Below are positions 1 to 8,586 of a stretch of DNA of 64,000 bases, one piece after another. Numbering within the stretch: the first letter of the stretch is position 1; every line of letters begins with the position of its first letter. The stretch comes from Caulobacter sp. (GTDB taxonomy: Bacteria > Pseudomonadota > Alphaproteobacteria > Caulobacterales > Caulobacteraceae), in the NCBI GenBank assembly GCA_028291055.1, contig JAQGIP010000034.1, positions 39,784 to 103,783 on the forward strand, read 5' to 3'. Made by a program: the position numbers and the translations under genes. The notes under the pieces are model-generated. The model ran no database searches and had not been told where the DNA came from. It saw nothing but the letters and a program-made list of their open reading frames with translations.

Positions 1-619
1 ACGGCAAGCCGACCACCAGGAACACTACCTGCCAGGGCTTCATCAGGCCTAGGACCGGCAGGTCGATGGGCGGGCCCTTGGTGACCAGATGGACCACCGC
101 GCCGCCAACCGCCAGGGCAATGCCGGCGCCCAGAACGGCGCCCATGGTGAAGACCGAAATGGCCATGGCCAAGCGCTGCTTCGGGAAGTTCTCGCTGATC
201 ATGGAATGGGCCGCAGGGGTCAGCACCGACTCTCCGACGCCAACGCCCATGCGCCCGAAAAAGAGAGCCGGGAAGCTGCCGGCAAGACCGCAGGCGCAGG
301 TCGCCAGGCCCCAGACCACCAGACCGCCCGCCGTCAGCCAGCGGCGCGAGAAGCGATCGACCAGGGCGCCCATGGGCAGGCCGCAGAAGGCGTAGAAAAG
401 GGCGAAGACCGGGCCCAGCAGCAGGCCCATTTTGAAGTCGTCGATCTTCAGATCGGCCTTGATCGGGCCGACCATCATGCTGATCACGGTGCGGTCGATG
501 TGAGAAAAGATATAGAACAGCAGGTAGACGGCGACCGTGTACCAGCCGGCGCGCAAAGCCCGCGCGGCCCCGGTCGGCGGCAGGCCTTCAACAGCTTCGT
601 CGAGCGTCACGGTCTGCAT
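1..619 (-). CDS. MFS transporter, Spinster-like (3' end outside window)
   Basis: Reading leftward from an ATG at 617-619, the frame stays open to the window edge and gives about 206 residues. It begins MQTVTLDEAVEGLPPTG and continues with typical MFS helices, an R-F-S-R-R loop between TM2 and TM3, and GRMGVGVGESVLTPAAHSM in TM4. It resembles the second MFS gene at 2366-3715 in the same positions, so the two are paralogous permeases. It lies downstream of an enoyl-CoA hydratase gene on the same strand, and a CTAG-centred dyad (704-720) sits in the gap before it. The role is probably inner-membrane uptake or efflux of the substrate or an intermediate of the acyl-CoA cluster; the substrate is unknown. 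About half of the protein is missing from the window. Confidence 0.85.
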   Translation of the reverse strand, partial: MQTVTLDEAVEGLPPTGAARALRAGWYTVAVYLLFYIFSHIDRTVISMMVGPIKADLKIDDFKMGLLLGPVFALFYAFCGLPMGALVDRFSRRWLTAGGLVVWGLATCACGLAGSFPALFFGRMGVGVGESVLTPAAHSMISENFPKQRLAMAISVFTMGAVLGAGIALAVGGAVVHLVTKGPPIDLPVLGLMKPWQVVFLVVGLP

Positions 620-703
620 GCTGTTCTCCCTGATCGCGGCGGTGTGGGCCCGCCTGCGATGGCGCGCAAGATCGGCGCGTCAACGGCCAATTGTCAATCT
701 CTT

Positions 704-720
704 GTCTACCTAGGTGAGAC
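704..720. promoter_or_regulatory. CTAG-centred dyad, candidate operator upstream of MFS gene
   Basis: GTCTACCTAGGTGAGAC is a near-perfect dyad centred on CCTAGG. It matches the shared motif found before other genes of this cluster (best copy at 12740-12755). It lies about 85 bases before the MFS start at 619 and just after the hydratase stop. The assignment as an operator is inferred from recurrence and symmetry. Confidence 0.55.
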
Positions 721-722
721 TT

Positions 723-1577
723 CTAGTCGCCAGTGAAGGCAGGCGGTCGCTTGCCCTTGAAGGCGTTGAGGCCTTCGATGAAGTCGTCACTGGCGAGGGC
801 CTGAAGCACCTCGGCGCGGGCGGCGTCGACGCTTTCGCGGAAGCTTTGCGAGCGGGCGAGGCGCAACTGGCGCTTGATGATGCGAGCCGAGCGGGGTGAG
901 ACTTCCTCGGCCAGTTCACGTGCGTAGGCCAGGGCGTGCTCGAGGAGCAGTTCCGGCTCCAGGATGGCGTTGACGAGACCGATGCGGCCGGCTTCCTCCG
1001 CACCGACCTTGCGGCCGGAGAGCAGAATGTCGGCGGCCGCCCCCTCTCCCACCAGGCGGGGGAGGGTGTAGGCAAGGCCCGTCTCGGCCACCAAGCCACG
1101 GCGGGAGAAGCTGGCCGCGAAGAGGGCCGTGCTTGCGGCGAAGCGGATATCGCAGGCGGTGGCGAGCACGAGGCCCAGGCCGGCGCAGGCGCCGTTGACG
1201 GCGGCGATCACCGGTTGCGGACAGGCCATGGGCGACAGGTAGCGGGCGCGGATCTCCACGGGAGCATCGGTGAAGACGTCATAGATCGGGTCCGACTGTC
1301 CGGGCAGCGGTGCATTGAGGGCCGCGCCCTTGGTCTCGGCCAGTTCGTCGAGGCGCTCCAGGTCGGCGCCGGCGCAGAAGGCGCGACCCGCACCGGTGAG
1401 CACGATGGCGCGCACGGCCGGATCAGGCCCCACCCGCGTGATGATCGCGTCATACTGCGCGCCCATCTCCCGGCCGATGGCGTTCAGGCGATCCGGGCGG
1501 TTCAGGGTGATGACCGCGACGCCCTGGCACACCTCGAAGGAAACGAATTCAGCCAAAACGTCCTCAAGAATTGTCAC
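723..1577 (-). CDS. enoyl-CoA hydratase/isomerase family protein
   Basis: 284 residues, the usual length for the crotonase fold. The N-terminal part has VAVITLNRPDRLNAI, the oxyanion-hole region TGAGRAFCAGADL, then PVIAAVNGACAGLGLVLATACDIRFA and LPRLVGEGAAADILLSG. In the active-site segment (FSRRGLVAETG) the first crotonase glutamate position carries Arg, while a Glu is kept near the second. It could therefore be a hydratase, isomerase or another crotonase activity. It is transcribed away from the TetR gene at 1716, with a weak copy of the cluster motif between them, and is followed by the MFS permease. It probably acts on an alpha,beta-unsaturated acyl-CoA of the local pathway. Confidence 0.88.
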   Translation of the reverse strand: MTILEDVLAEFVSFEVCQGVAVITLNRPDRLNAIGREMGAQYDAIITRVGPDPAVRAIVLTGAGRAFCAGADLERLDELAETKGAALNAPLPGQSDPIYDVFTDAPVEIRARYLSPMACPQPVIAAVNGACAGLGLVLATACDIRFAASTALFAASFSRRGLVAETGLAYTLPRLVGEGAAADILLSGRKVGAEEAGRIGLVNAILEPELLLEHALAYARELAEEVSPRSARIIKRQLRLARSQSFRESVDAARAEVLQALASDDFIEGLNAFKGKRPPAFTGD

Positions 1578-1582
1578 AGCAA

Positions 1583-1602
1583 CATCTACAACTTGGTTAG
1601 AT
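1583..1602. promoter_or_regulatory. weak copy of the cluster operator motif between ech and tetR
   Basis: The divergent 138-base region between the hydratase (start 1577) and the TetR gene (start 1716) contains ATCTA...TAGAT arms around CAACTTGGT. Read on the minus strand it gives TCTAACCAAGT, close to TCTAACTAGGT of the other sites but with altered spacing and two changes. It is placed where an autoregulated divergent promoter would have it. Confidence is low because the CTAG centre is lost. Confidence 0.3.
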
Positions 1603-1715
1603 ATCTGATCTTTGTCAAAAGTGGCCGGCGGGCGCAGATGCCGGCTTCCGAAATCCGCCCGGCGGGCCTAGGCTAACCTCATGACGGCGCTCGCGATTTC
1701 CACGGCCGACAACTG

Positions 1716-2369
1716 ATGGACGGAGCCGCCCTGCCCGCCCATCGCGAGACCCTGCGCGACGTGCAGAAGCGGCGCACCCGGCGCAAGCTGTTGGCCGCCG
1801 GCAAGAGCCATTTCGCCCATGGCGGCTACATGACCTGCAAGGTGGAAGAGATCGCCGCCGCGGCCGGCGTGAGCCGCGCGGCCTTCTATCTGCACTACAA
1901 GAGCAAGGCCGCCCTGCTGGCCGATCTTCTGATCGACGAGCTGAAATGGCAGCGGCGGCGCTATCGGGCCTTGAAAGCCGAAACGCGGCCGACAGAAGCC
2001 CAGCTGATCGCCTGGATCGAGAGCTTCGCCCAGGCCTTCGAGGTGGGTCGTGATTCCCTGAGCCTCTTCCTGTTCGCCGCCTCCATCGACCACGAGCTGC
2101 AAGCAATCACCTACAGAAACCGCCAGCAGTTCGTGCTGCTGCTGAGCCGCCAGGTGCCGGCCTTCAGCGTGCTGAACCGCGACGGCAGTATCGACGAGGC
2201 GCGCAACGCGGCCCTGCACATGCTGCTGTTCGAGCTGGAGCAGGTCTGCCAGCAGGTGGCTCTTGGCTTCTGGCGCACCGATCCGCAGATCGCCTTCCGC
2301 ACCCTGGCCGGACGTTTCCTGGCCTTCTGCAAGCCGGTGCGGAAATCGCGCCGAAAGGGTGTGGCCTAG
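1716..2369 (+). CDS. TetR/AcrR family transcriptional regulator
   Basis: 217 residues. The N-terminal TetR DNA-binding domain covers about residues 14-60, with RRKLLAAGKSHFAHGGY, then EEIAAAAGVSRAAFYLHY as the helix-turn-helix and FYLHYKSKAALLADLL closing the domain. The C-terminal ligand domain is not recognisable as a named subfamily. It is divergent from the enoyl-CoA hydratase and convergent with the MFS gene: its TAG and the MFS stop share the palindrome CTAG at 2366-2369. It is one of three regulators in the catabolic cluster and a candidate reader of the CTAG-centred operators, probably a repressor released by an acyl-CoA or free acid. That role is inferred from context. Confidence 0.9.
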   Translation: MDGAALPAHRETLRDVQKRRTRRKLLAAGKSHFAHGGYMTCKVEEIAAAAGVSRAAFYLHYKSKAALLADLLIDELKWQRRRYRALKAETRPTEAQLIAWIESFAQAFEVGRDSLSLFLFAASIDHELQAITYRNRQQFVLLLSRQVPAFSVLNRDGSIDEARNAALHMLLFELEQVCQQVALGFWRTDPQIAFRTLAGRFLAFCKPVRKSRRKGVA

Positions 2370-3715
2370 GCCCCTTCCCCCGCCAGCTCGACGGCCCGGC
2401 GCATGGGTTTGAGGCCCAGCCAGAAGGCGATCAGTGCGATGGGGGAGAAGGTCAGGAAGGTCAGGCTCAGGGCCAGGCCGATGCGCTTTTCGTCGTGCAG
2501 CACATAGTCTGTGATGAAGCCGACCGTGGAGGGGCCGAGGGTCATGGCCAACAGGCCCGCGATCATCAGATAGAGGGCGGAGACCCGGCCGCGCAGGGGC
2601 GCGGGGGTGACCAGCTGAATGGCGGAAGCGCCAATGGCGGCCATGTTCATGGCTACCGCACCGATGGCGATGAGGGCGAAGAACAGCAGCGGAGACGGGG
2701 CGACAAAGGCTAAGCCGGCGGAGACGGCGAGGGCCGCGGTCGCCCACAGGTAGAAGCGGAAATGGGCGTCGGTGACGCCACGCCGCTGCAGCATGTCGAC
2801 CATGCGGCCGCTGAACAGGAAGCTGATCGAGCCGGTGACGACGCTGAACCCGGCCAGGATCAGGCCGACCTTGGGAATGGGCCAGCCGAAGGTGCGGTTG
2901 AGGAAGGTCGGGGTCCAGGCGAGGTTGGCATAGGCCATGGCCATGACGCTGGCGAAACCGATGACGTGACAGGCGAAATAGCCCCGGCGAGTGGCGATGA
3001 AGGCGAAGAGGTCGCGCCAGCTTCCGCCGTCGCCGGCCTTGCCCGCGCCCCGCGCCGGTTCGGGAATGATGAAGACGAGGAAGGCGATCGGAATACCGGG
3101 AAGACCGGTGGCCAGGAAGGCGGCCTGCCAGACGCTCAAATGGCCGAGCAGTGGCACGGTTACCCCGTGCGCCGCCCATAGCACGACCAGGGCGCCCATG
3201 CCGAGGGAGGCGCCGGAGCCGATCAGGGCGCCGATGGAATAGACGGAGAGGGCGAAGGTGAGCCGCTTCCTGGGGAAGAGGTCGCTGAGTATGGAATAGG
3301 CGGCCGGCGCGAGGGCCGCCTCGCCCATGCCGACCAGGAAGCGGGCGGCGAGGAGTTGGGGGAAGGTCTGGGCGAGGCCGCAGGCGCTGGCCGCCAGGGC
3401 CCAAATGATGACGCCACCGAATATCACCCAGCGACGTGGAAGGCGGTCGGCGGCGAAGCCCAGAGGCAGGCCGCAGATCGAATAGAGGAGGGCGAAGGAG
3501 AAGCCCTGCAGCAGGCTGATCTGGAAGTCGTTGATGCCGAGGTCATGCTTGATCGGCTTGACCAGCAGGGCAATCACCTGCCGATCGATGAAGGCCAGCC
3601 CATAGAGAATGAGCAGCACTCCGACCGCCGCCCAGGCGGGCCCAGGACCAGGCCGGCCCGCCCACTCATCGGCGGCGGGCGCCGTGCCCGCCCATTCACT
3701 GCCTCGCCGAGCCAT
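2366..3715 (-). CDS. MFS transporter, Spinster-like
   Basis: 449 residues with about 12 predicted membrane helices. MFS signatures include IDRQVIALLVKPIKHDLGI in TM1, the R-L-P-R-R TM2-3 loop, and ARFLVGMGEAALAPAAYSIL in TM4 followed by FPRKRL. The first 30 residues are Gly/Ala/Pro-rich and probably cytoplasmic. It follows the TonB-dependent receptor (stop 3774) on the same strand, with a strong hairpin in the 58-base gap. Outer-membrane receptor and inner-membrane permease may therefore form one uptake route for the substrate degraded by the neighbouring acyl-CoA enzymes. It is paralogous to the partial MFS gene at the left edge. Confidence 0.9.
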   Translation of the reverse strand: MARRGSEWAGTAPAADEWAGRPGPGPAWAAVGVLLILYGLAFIDRQVIALLVKPIKHDLGINDFQISLLQGFSFALLYSICGLPLGFAADRLPRRWVIFGGVIIWALAASACGLAQTFPQLLAARFLVGMGEAALAPAAYSILSDLFPRKRLTFALSVYSIGALIGSGASLGMGALVVLWAAHGVTVPLLGHLSVWQAAFLATGLPGIPIAFLVFIIPEPARGAGKAGDGGSWRDLFAFIATRRGYFACHVIGFASVMAMAYANLAWTPTFLNRTFGWPIPKVGLILAGFSVVTGSISFLFSGRMVDMLQRRGVTDAHFRFYLWATAALAVSAGLAFVAPSPLLFFALIAIGAVAMNMAAIGASAIQLVTPAPLRGRVSALYLMIAGLLAMTLGPSTVGFITDYVLHDEKRIGLALSLTFLTFSPIALIAFWLGLKPMRRAVELAGEGA

Positions 3716-3730
3716 TTTGGAAACTCCGTC

Positions 3731-3754
3731 GGGCGCGGCAGTAAGGCCGCGCCC
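3731..3754 (-). terminator. GC-rich hairpin between TonB receptor and MFS gene
   Basis: GGGCGCGGC and GCCGCGCCC form a perfect 9-bp stem around a six-base loop, between the receptor stop (3774) and the MFS start (3715). There is no clear U-run after it on the minus strand, so it may be a partial terminator or an mRNA-stabilising hairpin that uncouples receptor and permease expression. Confidence 0.4.
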
Positions 3755-3773
3755 GCACTTGTCAGAAGACAGA

Positions 3774-5990
3774 CTAGAACTTCACCCCGACGCGCAGCCC
3801 GTAGGTGCGCGGCGCGGCGTAACGCTCGAAGCGAGCGGCCGTGCCGTAGAGGATCACGCCTGTGCCCGGGCTGCGCAGTGGCGAAGAGTTGATGATCTGG
3901 GTCACGGCCAGTTCATCGGTGAGGTTCTGACCATAGGCCTCCACGAACCAGCCGTTGTCACCTTCGTAACGGACTGTCGCGTTGGCGATCCAGAACGGAT
4001 CGGAGGCGTAGATCGGGTTTTCGAACACCGTGAAGTAGGTGCGCGAGCGATAGGCGGCGTCGGCGTGCACGGTGAGCTTGCCCGGCAAAGAGACCGGCAC
4101 CGTGTAATCGCCATAGATGTTGGCGGTCAGTTCCGGCGCCCGCGGCAGGCGGTTGCCCTCGACATTGAACATCGGCCGGTCGGCAGGATTGGTGGCCGTA
4201 CAGGACCCTTGCAGCGGATCGCAGAAGATGGCCGAGCCGAACTCGGTATGCTCCCAGGAGGCTCCCATTCCGACCTTCAGGTGGTCGGTCACCGCCAGGT
4301 CGCCATCGAAGTCGAGGCCCCATAGCTTGGCCGTGCCGCCGTTGGTGACGATCGGGCTGATCAGGCCGCCAATGGTCAGGTACTGCAGCACCTGGATGTT
4401 CTTGTAGTCGTAATAGAAGCCCGCCAGGCTGACGCGGGCGCGGCCATCGAACAGCTTGGCCTTCACGCCCGCCTCGTAGGACCAGATCTTCTCCGGCGAG
4501 AAGCTGTTGGTGACCACGTCGGTGTTGAAGCCGCCGCTCTTGAAGCCGCTGGTGGCGGTCGCATAGACGAGCAAGCCCGCCTGCGGACGCCATTCCAGGC
4601 CGATCCTAGGCGAGGTGGAGCTGTATTCCGCGCCGTTAAGGCCGCTGGCGATCGGGCCTGCGATCTGCACGATCTGGTAGCGCTTCTTCTCCTGCGAATA
4701 GCGCACGCCGCCGACCAGCTTTAGCTGATCGGTGATGCTCCAGCCGAAGTCGCCGTAGACGGACCAGGCGTCGGTGCGCCCGAAGCGGTCGGAATAGAGC
4801 AGGTGGTTGGCGAGGTTGGGGCCCAGCTGGCGCTTGTTCTCGGTGGCGTCCTCTCGAAAGAAGTTGACGCCGATGATGGCGCTGAACGGCTTGGAGGCGT
4901 CCGTCGCCAGGTAGGTCTCGTGATAGTAGGAGGCGGACTCCACCAGGCTGCCGATCGCGCCGACACCGTTGGGGAAGTAGGTCCCCGGGACCGGCACTTG
5001 GTCGCTGTCCAGAACGATGGGACCGACGTTAAACTTTCGGAAGCTGGTGACCGAGGTCAGCTTGCCGATGCCCAAATTGGCATGGACGGTGAGCGACGCA
5101 CCCCGGTCCTTCATCGGCTCGGCGTTGTTGAGGTCGTAGTACACGGCCCGCGGATCGGCGGTGTAATAGCCTGGGTTACCCGCGTAGTAGACCGAGGTCG
5201 ATGGGCGCAACTTCAGGATGTCGCTGGTGTGCTGGGAGGTGTAGTCGGCGCGCAGCACGAGATCGACGTTGTCGGTGGGGAAGAACTTCAGCGCCCCGCG
5301 CACCGCCACCATCTGGTTGCCGTCCAGCTTGGTGCCGAGGAACAGGTTGTCGGTATAGCCCTCGTGGCCCTGGGCCTGGAATGATATCCGCCCGGCCACC
5401 TTGTCACCGACCAGGGGCCCGGTGACGCCGACGCGCACACTGTAGGCCTTGTAGTTGCCCACCGAAGCGTCCGCCTTGCCGGAGAAGTTGAGGCTGGGAT
5501 CGGCCGAGACCACGCTGATCGCGCCGCCGGTGGCGTTGCGCCCGTAGAGGGTGGCCTGCGGACCCTTGAGCACCTCGACCCGCTCAATATCGTTGAAGCC
5601 CTGAGCGGCCTGGATGACGTTGGGGATGTAGACGCCGTCGACATAGGTGGCGACGCTGTTGGAAACGGCGATGCCCTGCAGGTTGGAGCCGACGCCGCGG
5701 ATGTAGACCTGGGTCTGCAGGCCGAGGTCCTGGGAAATCAGCACGCCCGGAGTCTGGTATTGCAGGGTCATGGGGCCGTTGACGCCGGCCCGATCCAGCT
5801 TCTCGGCGCTGACAACGCTGATGGCGGCGGCGGTGTTCTGCACCGTCGATTCGCGGCGCATGCCGGTGATAACCACTTCGCCGACCGTAGCGCCGTCGTC
5901 CTTCGGAGCATCATCGGCCCATGCGGGAACCGCGCTCGCGGCCATCGCCAGGACACTGGCGGCCGCCAGCCATTTTACCTTGCTGAACAC
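3774..5990 (-). CDS. TonB-dependent receptor
   Basis: 738 residues from a GTG start preceded by GGGAGAAGAC. The signal peptide is about residues 1-25 (KWLAAASVLAMAASAVPAWA). A TonB-box-like segment GEVVITG follows at about 37-43. The plug domain contains YIRGVGSNLQG and VEVLKGPQATLYGRNATGGAI. The beta-barrel ends in an aromatic residue (GLRVGVKF), as expected for BamA-assembled outer-membrane proteins. It is divergent from an acyl-CoA ligase and upstream of an MFS gene. It probably imports a hydrophobic carboxylic acid or its precursor rather than iron; this is inferred from context, as no siderophore genes are nearby. Confidence 0.93.
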   Translation of the reverse strand: MFSKVKWLAAASVLAMAASAVPAWADDAPKDDGATVGEVVITGMRRESTVQNTAAAISVVSAEKLDRAGVNGPMTLQYQTPGVLISQDLGLQTQVYIRGVGSNLQGIAVSNSVATYVDGVYIPNVIQAAQGFNDIERVEVLKGPQATLYGRNATGGAISVVSADPSLNFSGKADASVGNYKAYSVRVGVTGPLVGDKVAGRISFQAQGHEGYTDNLFLGTKLDGNQMVAVRGALKFFPTDNVDLVLRADYTSQHTSDILKLRPSTSVYYAGNPGYYTADPRAVYYDLNNAEPMKDRGASLTVHANLGIGKLTSVTSFRKFNVGPIVLDSDQVPVPGTYFPNGVGAIGSLVESASYYHETYLATDASKPFSAIIGVNFFREDATENKRQLGPNLANHLLYSDRFGRTDAWSVYGDFGWSITDQLKLVGGVRYSQEKKRYQIVQIAGPIASGLNGAEYSSTSPRIGLEWRPQAGLLVYATATSGFKSGGFNTDVVTNSFSPEKIWSYEAGVKAKLFDGRARVSLAGFYYDYKNIQVLQYLTIGGLISPIVTNGGTAKLWGLDFDGDLAVTDHLKVGMGASWEHTEFGSAIFCDPLQGSCTATNPADRPMFNVEGNRLPRAPELTANIYGDYTVPVSLPGKLTVHADAAYRSRTYFTVFENPIYASDPFWIANATVRYEGDNGWFVEAYGQNLTDELAVTQIINSSPLRSPGTGVILYGTAARFERYAAPRTYGLRVGVKF

Positions 5991-6116
5991 GTCTTCTCCC
6001 CTTCTCGCTGCTTAGGCAGTTTTGCCGGAGAATTGGGACTCAATAGACACGGCGTCAAGTGAGATTGCCGCGCTTTGGCCTTTTCCCAACCCTCGGGATC
6101 GCCTATGTGCTGTCTG

Positions 6117-6137
6117 ACTTATATAACTAGGTGTAAC
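6117..6137. promoter_or_regulatory. CTAG-centred dyad between TonB receptor and acyl-CoA ligase
   Basis: The 168-base divergent region between the receptor (5990) and the ligase (6159) carries TTATATAACTAGGTG at 6119-6133. The same 15 bases occur in inverse orientation at 16004-16018 before another acyl-CoA ligase. The dyad lies 22 bases upstream of the ligase start, where a repressor would block transcription. Confidence 0.6.
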
Positions 6138-6158
6138 TCCAAACATCGGGGAATTGCA

Positions 6159-7694
6159 ATGGCCGGAAATCAGAGGGCGGTGTCGTTCGCACCCCGGGCT
6201 GGGGATTTGATCCCAACGGGCACGCTTTTGACTTTGCAGGCGAAACGGGGGCCGGAGCGCCCGGCGCTGACCTTCGAGGGCCGCACCTGGAGCTATGGAG
6301 AGCTGGAGGCCAACGCCAACCGCAAGGCCCGCCAGCTGGCGGAGATGGGGGTCGGCGAAGGCGACTTCGTCACCATCGGATTGCCGAATGGGCCGGAGTT
6401 CCATGAGGTCACGTTCGCGGCCTGGAAGCTGGGCGCCATCCCCGCGCCGGTGAGCCACAAGCTACCCGACATCGAACTGCGGGCCATCGTGGAGCTGGCC
6501 AATCCGAAGGTGGTGGTCGGGTTTGAACCGGACCGGGTTCCTGGCCTTGCGGCCCTATCCGCCGGATCGGCGCCCGACCCGCGCTTGTCCGGCGCGCCCC
6601 TGCCCGAGCGGCTGGCCAAATACTGGAAGGCGACGACCAGCGGTGGCTCCACCGGCCGGCCCAAGGTCATCGTCGACCACCGCCCGGCCGCCTTCGCCAT
6701 CGACGCGCCGGCCCTGGGCATGACGGTCGATGACGTCATCCTCAACCCCGCGCCCCTCTATCACAACGCCCCCTTCGGCATCACCCACATGGCCCTGGGC
6801 TGGGGCAGTCATGTAGTCGAGATGAGCCGCTTTTCGTCGGCCGGCGCCCTGGCGCTGATCGAGCAGCACCGCATCAAATGGGCCTACCTGGTGCCCACCA
6901 TGATGAACCGCATCTGGGCCTTGCCGGCGCAGGAGCGGGAGGCCTTCGACGTCTCCAGCCTGGAAATGATTCTGCACATGGCCGCCGCCTGTCCGGTGTG
7001 GCTGAAGGAAGCGTGGATCGAGTGGCTGGGACCGGAGGCGGTGTGGGAACTCTATGCCGGCACCGAGGGCATGGGCGGCACAGTGATCAGCGGCCGCGAG
7101 TGGCTGGCGCACAAGGGCTCGGTCGGCCAGATTCCGCTAGGAGCCAACGTCAAGATCGTCGGTGACGACGGGACGGCCTGCCCGCCAGGCGAGGTGGGCG
7201 AAATCTACTTCCTGCCGCCCTCGGGCAAGGGCTCGACCTACCATTACCTGGGCTCGGAGGCCCGCTCCATGGACGACTGGGAGAGCTATGGCGACATGGG
7301 CTGGGTCGATGCCGACAACTACCTCTACCTCGCCGACCGGCGCACCGACCTGATCATTTCCGGCGGCTCCAACATCTATCCCGCCGAGGTCGAGGCCGCC
7401 CTCGATGCCCACCCGACGGTCGGGTCCAGCGTGGTGGTCGGCCTGCCCGACGACGACCTCGGCCACCGGGTCCACGCCATCATCGAGCTGCGCCCCGGAG
7501 CCGAGGCGCCGAGCGCCGGCGACCTGCTGGCCTTCGCCGCCGAACGCCTGGCGCGCTACAAGCTGCCCCACACCTGGGACGTCGTGACCGAGCCCCTCCG
7601 CGACGACGCCGGCAAGGTGCGGCGCACGGCGCTGCGGGATGAACGGGCGGAGCGGGCGAAGGCGGGCGAAGTGTTCGCGGCCTTCAGGGGGTAG
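6159..7694 (+). CDS. AMP-dependent acyl-CoA synthetase/ligase
   Basis: 511 residues from ATG 6159, chosen because CGGGG lies 7-8 bases before it and the upstream in-frame ATG (6075) would run through the operator. ANL motifs in order: TTSGGSTGRPKV (phosphate loop), ELYAGTEG, GDMGWVDADNYLYLADRRTDLI with the hinge, GGSNIYPAEVEAAL, and a C-terminal GKVRR with the catalytic-lysine position. It activates a carboxylic acid to its CoA thioester in the cytoplasm. It is the first gene rightward from the receptor and probably commits the imported acid to catabolism. Acid specificity cannot be read; the protein is compact and resembles bile-acid and cyclic-acid ligases as much as fatty-acid ones. Confidence 0.9.
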   Translation: MAGNQRAVSFAPRAGDLIPTGTLLTLQAKRGPERPALTFEGRTWSYGELEANANRKARQLAEMGVGEGDFVTIGLPNGPEFHEVTFAAWKLGAIPAPVSHKLPDIELRAIVELANPKVVVGFEPDRVPGLAALSAGSAPDPRLSGAPLPERLAKYWKATTSGGSTGRPKVIVDHRPAAFAIDAPALGMTVDDVILNPAPLYHNAPFGITHMALGWGSHVVEMSRFSSAGALALIEQHRIKWAYLVPTMMNRIWALPAQEREAFDVSSLEMILHMAAACPVWLKEAWIEWLGPEAVWELYAGTEGMGGTVISGREWLAHKGSVGQIPLGANVKIVGDDGTACPPGEVGEIYFLPPSGKGSTYHYLGSEARSMDDWESYGDMGWVDADNYLYLADRRTDLIISGGSNIYPAEVEAALDAHPTVGSSVVVGLPDDDLGHRVHAIIELRPGAEAPSAGDLLAFAAERLARYKLPHTWDVVTEPLRDDAGKVRRTALRDERAERAKAGEVFAAFRG

Positions 7695-7712
7695 CAGCGG
7701 CCTTGCGCCCCC

Positions 7713-8573
7713 TCAGCGGAGACCGAAGAGCGTCCGCGCTCTCGCCACCTCACGCGCTCCTTGCAGCCGCCCGGCCTCCGCCGCGGGCTTGCGGGTGGCC
7801 GGGTCGAGCGCGCCCGGCGCCATGGTGCGCAGGCTGGCCTCGTCGGCGGAGATGACGACCACCTCGGCGCCCTGCACCTCCAGCCTGGCGATGTCGGGCG
7901 CTAGGGCCGCGCTGGTCAGGCGTCCCATCGGCGACAGGATCAGCACCGCCTTCGATCCAGCAGCGAGATGCGCGTTTTCGGCCGTGCGCCAGACGCCGCC
8001 GTCGATATAGCGCCGCCCGCCGATCGGCATGACCGGCCACACGCCCGGCACGGCGCAGCTCGCCGCGATCACATCCGCCAGGGGTATGCCGCTGGTGGCG
8101 GTGAAGACGCAAAGTTCCTGGCTGTCCGCATCGACGGCTGTGATCGAGAGCGGCTTTGTGGGCCAAGCCTCGTCCGGCAAGGCGAGGCGCGCGACGATGT
8201 CGGCGCGGCGTTCGGCGCTGCTGATCGTCTCGGCTTTAAGGGCCAGTTCGCAAAGCGCGCGGACCTTCTCTCGCGGGTCGCTCCAGGAGCGCTGCATAAG
8301 ACCGACCATGGCGTCGGCGGCGCCCGGCGGCGGCGCTCTCTCCGGAGTCTGTTCTGCCCGGTCGGCCTGGCGCCGGAACAGCGCCTCGGTCGACAGGCTG
8401 CTCGACAGATGGCTGCTCACCACGGCCCCAGCGGATGTGCCGACGAAGGCGGTCGCTTGGCGCACGTCGAGGCCGGCGTCCGCCAGGCCCGTCACCAGGC
8501 CAGTCATCCAGGCGACGCCCCAGACGCCGCCGCCGCCACACACCAGGGTCAGATCGTGGCCAGCCGACATCAT
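7713..8573 (-). CDS. patatin-like phospholipase family protein
   Basis: 286 residues. Near the N-terminus is the oxyanion-type glycine run CGGGGVWGVAW, then the nucleophile motif GTSAG (about residues 45-49). The dyad aspartate is in RRYIDGGVW. No signal peptide or membrane segment is visible, so it is probably cytoplasmic or peripheral. It is the last gene of a leftward operon, ligase (9359) then hydratase (8587) then patatin, with only 13 bases before it. It may release a fatty or cyclic acid from an ester, or hydrolyse a dead-end acyl-CoA. The family includes phospholipases and general esterases, so the substrate is open. Confidence 0.85.
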   Translation of the reverse strand: MMSAGHDLTLVCGGGGVWGVAWMTGLVTGLADAGLDVRQATAFVGTSAGAVVSSHLSSSLSTEALFRRQADRAEQTPERAPPPGAADAMVGLMQRSWSDPREKVRALCELALKAETISSAERRADIVARLALPDEAWPTKPLSITAVDADSQELCVFTATSGIPLADVIAASCAVPGVWPVMPIGGRRYIDGGVWRTAENAHLAAGSKAVLILSPMGRLTSAALAPDIARLEVQGAEVVVISADEASLRTMAPGALDPATRKPAAEAGRLQGAREVARARTLFGLR

Positions 8574-8586
8574 CGCCTCATTCCGT

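Noticed and set aside
2366..2369. CTAG shared by two convergent stop codons (also at 31578-31581)
   Set aside because: A trivial consequence of TAG stops on both strands; not an operator copy.
6075..6158. Upstream ATG for the acyl-CoA ligase
   Set aside because: Translation from there would cover the operator, and the N-terminal 28 residues are not ligase-like.
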